A stretch of 22,316 nt of DNA, taken from contig DASXRQ010000052.1 of NCBI GenBank assembly GCA_036506495.1, positions 1-22,316 of the forward strand, written 5' to 3'. Position numbers and translations under genes: made by a program. The notes under the pieces were generated by a model. It was not told the origin of the DNA and did not search any database. It saw only the letters and a program-made list of their open reading frames with translations. The stretch comes from DASXRC01 sp036506495. GTDB taxonomy: Bacteria > Actinomycetota > Actinomycetes > Mycobacteriales > Micromonosporaceae. Of this stretch, positions 1 through 6,559 are shown piece after piece (position 1 is the stretch's first letter; the number at the start of each line of letters is the position of its first letter).

Positions 1-107
1 TCGAAGCTGTGCCCGGCCGGGCAGCGCAGCGTCGCGCCGTCTGCCGCCTCCGTCAGCGGCTCGGCGCAGACGGGGCAGCGCAGATACCGGAGGACATCGG
101 CCAGCAT
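1..107 (-). CDS. RlmA-family 23S rRNA guanine methyltransferase, N-terminal fragment
   Basis: This is the 5' end of a gene that runs off the left edge; only about 35 codons are present. The start is ATG at 107, preceded by a good ribosome binding site (GGAGGG on the minus strand, about 4 nt before the start). The peptide contains CPVC, then CPAGHSFD, which is the four-ligand zinc-finger arrangement at the N-terminus of RlmA(I)/RlmA(II) (RrmA/TlrB) SAM-dependent methyltransferases. These methylate a guanine in hairpin 35 of 23S rRNA and can affect macrolide/tylosin sensitivity. The methyltransferase domain lies outside the window, so subtype and completeness cannot be judged. It is divergent from the adenosine deaminase gene with only 26 bp between start codons. 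Confidence 0.82.
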   Translation of the reverse strand, partial: MLADVLRYLRCPVCAEPLTEAADGATLRCPAGHSF

Positions 108-121
108 GCACCCTCCATGAC

Positions 122-127
122 TAGGGT
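122..127 (+). promoter_or_regulatory. -10 hexamer of a probable leaderless promoter for add
   Basis: TAGGGT matches the actinobacterial TANNNT -10 pattern and ends 6 nt before the ATG at 134, so transcription would begin at or within a base or two of the start codon. No convincing Shine-Dalgarno sequence lies before the ATG, which fits a leaderless mRNA. Any -35 element would fall inside the first codons of the divergent methyltransferase gene. Confidence 0.5.
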
Positions 128-133
128 CTGACT

Positions 134-1234
134 ATGGTCGCAATCGCCCACGATGATCTCGTCAAGGCCCCGAAGGCGCTGCTGCACGATCACCTGGACG
201 GAGGCCTGCGGCCGTCGAGCATCCTGGACCTGGCCGACGCGATCGGCCATCTGCTGCCGGCGGCCGATACGGAGGGGCTGAGCCGCTGGTTCACGGCGGC
301 CGCCGACTCCGGTTCGCTCGAGCGCTATCTGGAGACGTTCACCCATCCGGTGGCGGTGATGCAGACGGAGGAGGCGCTCCACCGGGTCGCCGCCGAGTGC
401 GCGCTCGACCTGGCCGCGGACGGCGTCGTGTACGCGGAGGTGCGGTTCGCGCCGGAGCAGCACCTGCAACGCGGGCTCTCGCTGCCGGCCGTCGTCGAGG
501 CGGTGGTCGCCGGCTTCGCGGACGGATCCAAGCAGGCGGACGACGCCGGGACGCCGATCCGGGTCGGCACCCTGCTGACCGCCATGCGACACGCGGCCCG
601 CTCGATGGAGATCGCCGAGCTGGCGGTGACCTTCCGGGACCTCGGCGTGGTCGGCTTCGACATCGCTGGCGCCGAGGCGGGGTTCCCGCCCACCCGGCAC
701 CTGGACGCGTTCGAGTACCTGCAGCGGGAGAACTCCCATTTCACCATCCACGCCGGCGAGGCGTTCGGCCTGCCGTCGATCTGGCAGGCGATCCAGTGGT
801 GCGGGGCGGACCGGCTCGGCCACGGCGTACGCATCGTCGATGACATCACGCACGGGCCCGGCGGTGGCGCCGCGGGGGCGAAGCTCGGTCGGCTCGCCGC
901 GTACGTGCGCGACAAGCGCATCCCGCTGGAGCTGTGCCCATCGTCCAATGTGCAGACCGGGGCGGCGAGGTCCATCGCCGAGCATCCGATCGGTCTGCTG
1001 CACGACCTTCGCTTCCGGGTCACCGTGAACACGGACAACCGGCTGATGAGCGGTACATCGATGTCGCGGGAGATGGCGCTGCTGGTCGAGGCCTTCGGGT
1101 ACGGCTGGGCCGAGCTGCAATGGTTCACGATCAACGCGATGAAGAGCGCATTCATCCCGTTCGATGAGCGGCTCGCGATCATCAACGAGACGATCAAGCC
1201 AGCGTACGCGAAGCTGCTGTCGCCGCTGGCCTGA
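134..1234 (+). CDS. add: Adenosine deaminase
   Basis: A 366-residue protein of normal length for bacterial adenosine deaminase, a cytoplasmic zinc TIM-barrel enzyme converting adenosine or deoxyadenosine to inosine or deoxyinosine in purine salvage. Metal and catalytic motifs are in the expected order: HDHLDGG (His18, His20), HAGEAFG (His206, catalytic Glu209), DRLGHG (His230) and NTDNRLMSGTS (Asp301). The NTDNR form replaces the NTDDP seen in many family members, and I believe it is common in actinobacterial Add. The start follows a TANNNT hexamer directly, suggesting leaderless translation. It stands alone on this strand: the next gene begins 212 nt downstream. Deoxynucleoside catabolism genes (deoC, ALDH) also occur at the far end of the window, but no operon links them. 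Confidence 0.93.
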   Translation: MVAIAHDDLVKAPKALLHDHLDGGLRPSSILDLADAIGHLLPAADTEGLSRWFTAAADSGSLERYLETFTHPVAVMQTEEALHRVAAECALDLAADGVVYAEVRFAPEQHLQRGLSLPAVVEAVVAGFADGSKQADDAGTPIRVGTLLTAMRHAARSMEIAELAVTFRDLGVVGFDIAGAEAGFPPTRHLDAFEYLQRENSHFTIHAGEAFGLPSIWQAIQWCGADRLGHGVRIVDDITHGPGGGAAGAKLGRLAAYVRDKRIPLELCPSSNVQTGAARSIAEHPIGLLHDLRFRVTVNTDNRLMSGTSMSREMALLVEAFGYGWAELQWFTINAMKSAFIPFDERLAIINETIKPAYAKLLSPLA

Positions 1235-1342
1235 CACGGTGTGACTCGCACTCACTGAGCGTGACGCAAGACGAACACTTCGCAACCAAACAGTGTGAAC
1301 ATCTCAGCACAGTTCGGATCAGGACCGACCTGGGCTTTCTTC

Positions 1343-1348
1343 TTGACA
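1343..1348 (+). promoter_or_regulatory. Possible -35 element upstream of the conservon
   Basis: In the 212-nt non-coding stretch 1235-1446, a perfect TTGACA is followed after only 12 nt by GAATCT (1361-1366), with no clear TANNNT at the usual 16-18 nt spacing. It is the best promoter-like signal ahead of the conservon, but the spacing does not fit a standard sigma-70 promoter, so an ECF-type or other sigma factor is possible. No convincing terminator for add was seen in the same stretch. Confidence 0.25.
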
Positions 1349-1373
1349 CGCGGCGTGATGGAATCTCGGGGGT

Positions 1374-1391
1374 CCGACCCACCCGGGTCGG
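1374..1391. promoter_or_regulatory. 7-bp dyad in the conservon leader
   Basis: CCGACCC and GGGTCGG form perfect 7-bp arms around a 4-nt loop (ACCC), ending 55 nt before the kinase start codon. It could be an operator or an RNA hairpin in the 5' leader. There is no T-run, so it does not look like a terminator for add. Confidence 0.35.
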
Positions 1392-1446
1392 CCGATGAGC
1401 GTTGCCCGGCGCCGTGGTCGGTCGCCGGTACGGGAGGGGCGGTGAC

Positions 1447-4400
1447 GTGAGCAAGCAGCCATCGACGACGACAGCTGTCATATCGCGTCTCCGCCGGCCG
1501 GTAGGCCGGCTACGTGATCTGCCGATCTGGTCCAAGCTCGGTCTCATCATGATTGTGCCGACGCTGGCCACCATCGTGGTCGGCACAAACGGACTGGTCG
1601 GACACATCGCGACCGCGAGCAACGCGGACCGCGCCCGCACGCTGGCCAATCTCTCCGAGGTCTCCGGTGTCCTCGTGCACGACCTGCAGAACGAACGCGC
1701 CGACGCCGCCATGCTGCTCGCCGCCCGCGACCAGCCGTCCCGGGCGAAGATCCTCGCGGCGTACACCCAGACACAGGAACAGGTCGACGCGGCCCGGCGG
1801 CCGTACTCCCAGCACCGCACCGCGCTGGCCGACCTACCACCGAAGTTCCGGGAGCTGCTCGGCAACATCGACGCCAACCTCTCCGAGCTGCCCACGGTGC
1901 GCAGCCAGGTCGTCAACGGCAAGCTGAAGCTCTCCGACGCGGCCCTAAGCTACCAGGCGCTGCTCACCGACCTCGTCGGCATTCGCGACTCGGCGGCCCA
2001 GCTGGCTGGGGAGACGACGCTCTCCGACCGGATGCGGGCCACCGCGGCCGTCTCCCGGATCAAGGACTACCTCTCGCAGGAGCGCGTCGTCGTCCACGAG
2101 GCGTTCAGCCTCGACCGCATGACGCCCGCCCTCAAGCGCAAGTACATCGCGACCCGCACCGGCCAGGACCAGGCGCTGCAGGCGTTCACGGCCGTCGCGA
2201 CGCCGGCCGAGGTCGAGGCGTACAAGGACACGGTCTCGGGCTCGGTCCTGCGTGAGGCCGACACCTACGAGGGCTACCTCGACAGCAAGCCCGACGAGTC
2301 GATGGAGACCACCAAGCAGCACTTCGACGACTCCGAGTGGGATGCCGCGATCGTCGGGCACGCCGACCTGATCCGGAAGGTCGAGGCGCAGCTGGACCGC
2401 GACATGGTGGCCCAGGCGACCGCCCTACGCGACGCCGTTCAGCAGCGGGTGCTCGTGGAGACCGGCCTGCTGCTCGGCATGCTGCTGCTGGCCATCCTGT
2501 TCGCGTGGCTCGTGGCGCGCTCGATGGCGCGGTCGCTGCGCGAGCTACGGCACGGCGCCCTCTCGGTCGCGCAGTACGGCCTGCCGCAGGCGGTCGCCCG
2601 GCTGCGGGATCCGGCGCTGACCACCCAGCTGTCGCCGGCCCAGGTCGCCGCCCAGATCGCGGAGCCGCTGCCGGTCCGCAGCATGGACGAGTTCGGGCAG
2701 GTGACCGAGGCGTTCAACGCGGTTCACCTCGAGGCCGTGCGCACCGCGGCCGAGCAGGCTGCCCTGCGATCCTCGGTCGCCACGATGTTCGTCAACCTCG
2801 CCCGACGCTCGCAGATTCTGGTCGACCGGCTGATCGGTCACCTGGACCGGCTGGAACGCGGCGAGGAGGACCCGGACCGGTTGGCCGAGCTCTTCCAGCT
2901 CGACCACCTGGCCACCCGGATGCGGCGCAACGACGAGAACCTGCTCGTTCTCGCCGGCGCCGACTCGACCCGCGTCCAGCGCGAGCCGGCGGCGCTCATC
3001 GACGTGCTTCGCGCGGCGCAGTCCGAGGTGGAGCACTACACCCGCATCGAGTTCGGCGTGGTCGACCGCGACATCGAGGTCGCGGCGCACGCGGTCAACG
3101 ACCTGGTGCACCTCGTCGCCGAGCTGTTCGACAACGCCACGGCGTTCTCGCCGCCGGACTCGCACGTGGTGGTCGAGGCGCGCCGGGTGGGCGACCGGGC
3201 GGTGCTCTACGTCGAGGACCGTGGCATCGGCGTCAGCCCGGATCAGCTGGCCGACCTCAACGAGCGGCTCGCCACGCCGCCGATGGTCGACGTAACGGTG
3301 TCCCGGATGATGGGCCTCGTCGTGGTCGCCCGGCTCGCGTCCCGGCACGGCGTCAAGGTCGAGCTGCGTCCGGCCGCCGAGCGCGGCACGATCGCGGACG
3401 TCACCCTTCCCACCGCCGTGCTCGTGCCCCGAGCCCTGGGCACCCGCCTGCAGCCGCAGGCCGGACAGGCCGTCCCGGCCGGGCCGTCCCGGCAGCAGCC
3501 GATCATTCCGGCGCAGCGCTCGTTCGCCGCGCCGCTCGCGCTCGAGAGCGGTCCCGCCGCCACGGGTCCCCGTCCGGTCGAGTTCGGCCCACCGCCCGAC
3601 GGGCGTCGGGTCGGGGCCGCGCCGGCACCCAATGGCGGCGGACTCCTAGGCCCGGCCGCGTCCGCACGGGCCATGCCCGCGTGGTCCGACCTGACGGGCG
3701 CGCTCCCGGGCGGCGACGACATGTTCACGCCGCGCCAGCCGAACGGGCGACCGGTGGAGCCGCTGCCGCAGCGCCGCGGCTCCGAACACCGGACCGTCGA
3801 GGGCGAGGTGACGGGGTCCCGGACCGGCCCCATCATCCCGCGTCAGGTCACCCCGGAGACGCACGCCGGTGGTCGGATCGGGCCGCGGCCGGGCGACGGC
3901 ATGCCGACCGGGCACATGGCGCCGCCCTCGGCGGCGCCGCCGGCGGTTCCACCCGTGATCTCGGGGCCGCCCGTGATTTCGGCACCTCCGTTTGGGCCGC
4001 CCACCCCGCCGATCTCGTCCGCTCCGCCGTCCGGAGCACCGGCATCGGCCCCGCCGGGATCGGCCCGGCCTGCTTCGGCACCGCCAGTCCCGTCCGGACC
4101 CCCGTACGCGGGTCCGCCTTCGGTTGAATCAGAGCCGGAGGGGATGCTGCACATGCCGATCATGCCGCCGGGTGTCCCTCCGCCGACCTCGGCTCCGCCA
4201 GATGTCGTGGGCCCGCCACCGCCGGTGATTCCGGCGCCGGCCGCCGGGCCGGCCCCGGAGGCGCCGGCGCGGCCCGGCGCGTCCGGTCAGGCCGTCCCGC
4301 CCGCGTGGCCGCCGGCCGGTCCCGACCGCGACAGCGCCGGTGCGCCACAGGTGCCGGAGAAGTTCGCCGCGGCGCTCGACATGACCGCGGAGCTCCCGAA

Positions 4401-5112
4401 GGTTCGACCGAGCGGGGAAGAGCCGGACGGACCACGCGGCGGCGAGCCGGCGGCGGCGCGGCCGTACGTGCCCCCACGGCCGGCCGAGCGACGCGTCGCG
4501 TACGTCGACGAGACGATGGAGCTGCCCATCTTCCGAGAGCTCGAGTCGGCCTGGTTCCACACGCACCGGTCGGCCGCTCCGGACACTTCCGCGGCGGCGG
4601 GCATCGTCGCGACCGAGACGCAGCCCGACGCGGGCGGCGATCAGTACGTTACGGTTGACGCCTCGGCCCGCACCGGTGTCAGGGCGGCGCAGAGCAAGGC
4701 AACGGGGACAGCTAACGCAGCGATGGCCAACCCGCCGATGCAGGCCCCGGCGGGCGCCGAGGCCCCAACGACGCAGGTTCCGCGCACCGAATCCGTTGAG
4801 CCCGCGTGGCACACCGTCGCCGACGAGGGCTGGCGGGCGGCGGCGGAAGCCGCGGAGATGGTCCCCACCGATACCACGGAGGCCGGACTGCCCAAGCGGG
4901 TGCCGATGGCCCAGCTCGTGCCCGGCGGCGTGGACAAGGGCGCGAGCGCTACGCAGCGCCGGACGCCCGAAGCTGTACGCGGTCTGCTCTCCGCGTACCA
5001 CCGTGGGGTTCAGCGGGGCCGCACGCAACCGAAGGACGACGACTCGACCGACCCGGCGGCGACGTCGGCCGGGCAGCAATCCGCGCAGGCTGGCAAGGAG
5101 CATGACGAATGA
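1447..5112 (+). CDS. Conservon-type sensor histidine kinase with NIT domain and long Pro-rich tail
   Basis: About 1221 residues. GTG at 1447 is chosen because GGGAGGGG lies 7 nt upstream; the frame opens earlier at a TTG (1402) without such support. Order: transmembrane helix ~31-50; extracytoplasmic nitrate/nitrite-sensing-like (NIT) helical domain ~55-335; second helix ~340-360; HAMP ~361-430; a dimerisation helix with a possible phospho-acceptor in DHLATR (His487); HATPase_c with N box ELFDN (559-563) and EDRGIG (590-595); a disordered Pro/Ala/Gly-rich stretch ~670-1010; and a conserved C-terminal module from ~1018 with SAWF (1034-1037), an AD-x-GW segment, AGLPKRVP (1146-1153) and a terminal Y-x-RG-x-x-RG. 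This is the CvnA-type kinase of actinobacterial conservons and is translationally coupled to the roadblock gene by ATGA. The canonical His-box is weak, so phosphotransfer activity is inferred. The C-terminal module recurs in the convergent gene at 6560-9103. Confidence 0.93.
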   Translation: MSKQPSTTTAVISRLRRPVGRLRDLPIWSKLGLIMIVPTLATIVVGTNGLVGHIATASNADRARTLANLSEVSGVLVHDLQNERADAAMLLAARDQPSRAKILAAYTQTQEQVDAARRPYSQHRTALADLPPKFRELLGNIDANLSELPTVRSQVVNGKLKLSDAALSYQALLTDLVGIRDSAAQLAGETTLSDRMRATAAVSRIKDYLSQERVVVHEAFSLDRMTPALKRKYIATRTGQDQALQAFTAVATPAEVEAYKDTVSGSVLREADTYEGYLDSKPDESMETTKQHFDDSEWDAAIVGHADLIRKVEAQLDRDMVAQATALRDAVQQRVLVETGLLLGMLLLAILFAWLVARSMARSLRELRHGALSVAQYGLPQAVARLRDPALTTQLSPAQVAAQIAEPLPVRSMDEFGQVTEAFNAVHLEAVRTAAEQAALRSSVATMFVNLARRSQILVDRLIGHLDRLERGEEDPDRLAELFQLDHLATRMRRNDENLLVLAGADSTRVQREPAALIDVLRAAQSEVEHYTRIEFGVVDRDIEVAAHAVNDLVHLVAELFDNATAFSPPDSHVVVEARRVGDRAVLYVEDRGIGVSPDQLADLNERLATPPMVDVTVSRMMGLVVVARLASRHGVKVELRPAAERGTIADVTLPTAVLVPRALGTRLQPQAGQAVPAGPSRQQPIIPAQRSFAAPLALESGPAATGPRPVEFGPPPDGRRVGAAPAPNGGGLLGPAASARAMPAWSDLTGALPGGDDMFTPRQPNGRPVEPLPQRRGSEHRTVEGEVTGSRTGPIIPRQVTPETHAGGRIGPRPGDGMPTGHMAPPSAAPPAVPPVISGPPVISAPPFGPPTPPISSAPPSGAPASAPPGSARPASAPPVPSGPPYAGPPSVESEPEGMLHMPIMPPGVPPPTSAPPDVVGPPPPVIPAPAAGPAPEAPARPGASGQAVPPAWPPAGPDRDSAGAPQVPEKFAAALDMTAELPKVRPSGEEPDGPRGGEPAAARPYVPPRPAERRVAYVDETMELPIFRELESAWFHTHRSAAPDTSAAAGIVATETQPDAGGDQYVTVDASARTGVRAAQSKATGTANAAMANPPMQAPAGAEAPTTQVPRTESVEPAWHTVADEGWRAAAEAAEMVPTDTTEAGLPKRVPMAQLVPGGVDKGASATQRRTPEAVRGLLSAYHRGVQRGRTQPKDDDSTDPAATSAGQQSAQAGKEHDE

Positions 5113-5513
5113 CAACTCCGCAGGATCTCGGTTGGCTGTTGGCCAACTTCGCCGACCGCGTACCAGGGGTGGCGCACGCCATCGCCGTGTCCGCGGACGG
5201 ACTGCTGCTGGCGTCGTCCCGCGACCTGCCACGGGACCGCGCCGATCAGCTCGCCGCGATCTCGTCGGGTCTGGTGAGTCTGACGCAGGGCGCGTCCCGG
5301 TGCTTCGAGGGCGGCGCGGTGTTGCAGACAGTCGTCGAGATGGACAACGGGTTCCTGTTCCTGATGTCCATTTCGGACGGTTCATCGTTCTCGGTCCTCG
5401 CCGCGCGCAGTTGTGACGTCGGTCAGGTGGGTTACGAGATGGCGTTGCTGGTCGACCGGGTCGGCGATGCGCTGACTCCGCCGCCGCGTACGACGGCCGG
5501 AGTCATGGGATAG
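5109..5513 (+). CDS. Roadblock/LC7 domain protein (CvnB-like)
   Basis: 134 residues, the usual size for a single roadblock/LC7 domain, the MglB-like fold that binds small GTPases or regulates their nucleotide state. Typical features are the N-terminal DLGWLLANFADRVPGV, the central strand AIAVSADGLLLASS, and FLFLMSISDGSSFSVLA. It is the second conservon gene. Its ATG overlaps the kinase stop codon in ATGA, and AAGGAG lies 8 nt before the start. Known conservon biology suggests that it forms a complex with the kinase, the DUF742 protein and the GTPase at the membrane. A 71-nt gap containing a strong Shine-Dalgarno separates it from the next gene; no terminator is visible there. Confidence 0.94.
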   Translation: MTTPQDLGWLLANFADRVPGVAHAIAVSADGLLLASSRDLPRDRADQLAAISSGLVSLTQGASRCFEGGAVLQTVVEMDNGFLFLMSISDGSSFSVLAARSCDVGQVGYEMALLVDRVGDALTPPPRTTAGVMG

Positions 5514-5584
5514 CGCGGCGCCTGCCGCACATGACACATGGGCGGATGAGCACAGCCCGGTAGAGGAGGGGGTGAACGGCGACG

Positions 5585-5962
5585 ATGGCCGAACGCGATG
5601 AGCCGGCAGGCCCACTGGTGAGGCCGTACGCCGTCACCCGTGGCCGAACGCGGCCGAGGCTGAACATCGCGCTCGAGGCGCTCGTCGAGACTACCGTGCG
5701 CGGCCGTTCGTCCATATCGAACAAGGGCGGACAGGGCCGCGAACACCAATACATCGCCGCGCTCTGCGACGGCCGGCTCCAGTCGCTGGCCGAGATCGCA
5801 GCGCTGATGAAGCTACCGCTCGGGGTCGCTCGGGTCCTCATCGCCGACATGGCCGCGGAAGGCCTCGTCGCGGTGTACGAGCCGACCTCGTTGGACGACG
5901 CAAACGACGCGGTGGGCACGGAATTGCTGGAGAGGGTGCTGAGTGGACTTCGCAGACTCTGA
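5585..5962 (+). CDS. DUF742 protein (CvnC-like)
   Basis: 125 residues, matching the DUF742 family found as the third member of actinobacterial conservons. The N-terminus carries LVRPYAVTRGRTRP, a hallmark of the family. The segment LQSLAEIAALMKLPLGVARVLIAD (split here only by eye, about residues 66-90) resembles a winged-helix DNA- or protein-binding fold, followed by MAAEGLV. Biochemical function is unknown; it is thought to bridge the roadblock protein and the GTPase. AGAGGAGGGGG ends 12 nt before the ATG at 5585, a somewhat long spacing. The 3' end overlaps the GTPase gene by 20 nt, so the two are probably co-translated. Confidence 0.94.
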   Translation: MAERDEPAGPLVRPYAVTRGRTRPRLNIALEALVETTVRGRSSISNKGGQGREHQYIAALCDGRLQSLAEIAALMKLPLGVARVLIADMAAEGLVAVYEPTSLDDANDAVGTELLERVLSGLRRL

Positions 5963-6551
5963 CATGTCGCCCCGCCCGATGACCGGGCGCGTGACATCGG
6001 CGAAGATTGTGATCGCCGGCGGATTCGGCGTCGGTAAGACGACGCTCGTCGGTTCGGTCTCCGAGATCACGCCGTTGACCACCGAGGCCGTCATGACGTC
6101 GGCCGGCGTCGGGGTCGATGACACGCGCCAGGTCCCCGGCAAGACGACGACCACTGTCGCCATGGACTTCGGCCGGATATCGATCGACCGCGACCTGATC
6201 CTGTACCTGTTCGGGACGCCCGGTCAGACCCGGTTCTGGTTCATGTGGGACGAGCTGGTCCGGGGCGCCATCGGAGCGGTCGTCCTCGTCGACACCCGCC
6301 GGCTGGCCGACTGCTTCGCCGCCATCGACTTCTTCGAGCACCGGCGGCTGCCATACCTCGTCGCCATCAACTGCTTCGACGGCATGCAGTACCACGACGC
6401 ACAGGACGTCCGTGAGGCGCTGGCCATCTCCAGCGACATCCCGGTGGTCAGCTGCGACGCCCGGAACCGGGAGTCGACGAAGCAGGTGCTCATCTCGCTC
6501 GTCGAGTACGTGCTGACGATGCGGCGCAGCCGCGCCGCCGCGCCGGCCTGA
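5943..6551 (+). CDS. Conservon small GTPase (CvnD-like)
   Basis: 202 residues. The P-loop is GGFGVGKTT (26-34, Lys32), the G3-like motif is FGTPGQ (90-95) in place of DxxGQ, the base-recognition motif is NCFDG (143-147) in place of NKxD, and SCDARN (170-175) resembles G5. These variants are typical of the MglA/Ras-like GTPases that close conservons. GTG at 5943 is supported by GGAGAGGG 6 nt upstream; an ATG at 5964 is an alternative. It should be the switch protein of the complex, with the roadblock partner likely affecting its nucleotide state. Conservons often also carry a cytochrome P450 gene, and none follows here. The gene ends 8 nt before the stop codon of the convergent gene, with no terminator between them. 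Confidence 0.94.
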   Translation: MDFADSDMSPRPMTGRVTSAKIVIAGGFGVGKTTLVGSVSEITPLTTEAVMTSAGVGVDDTRQVPGKTTTTVAMDFGRISIDRDLILYLFGTPGQTRFWFMWDELVRGAIGAVVLVDTRRLADCFAAIDFFEHRRLPYLVAINCFDGMQYHDAQDVREALAISSDIPVVSCDARNRESTKQVLISLVEYVLTMRRSRAAAPA

Positions 6552-6559
6552 CGGCGCGG

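Noticed and set aside
53..1285. Long open frame antisense to adenosine deaminase
   Set aside because: Arg/Gly-rich translation with no family pattern; a by-product of high GC in the opposite frame of a clear add gene.
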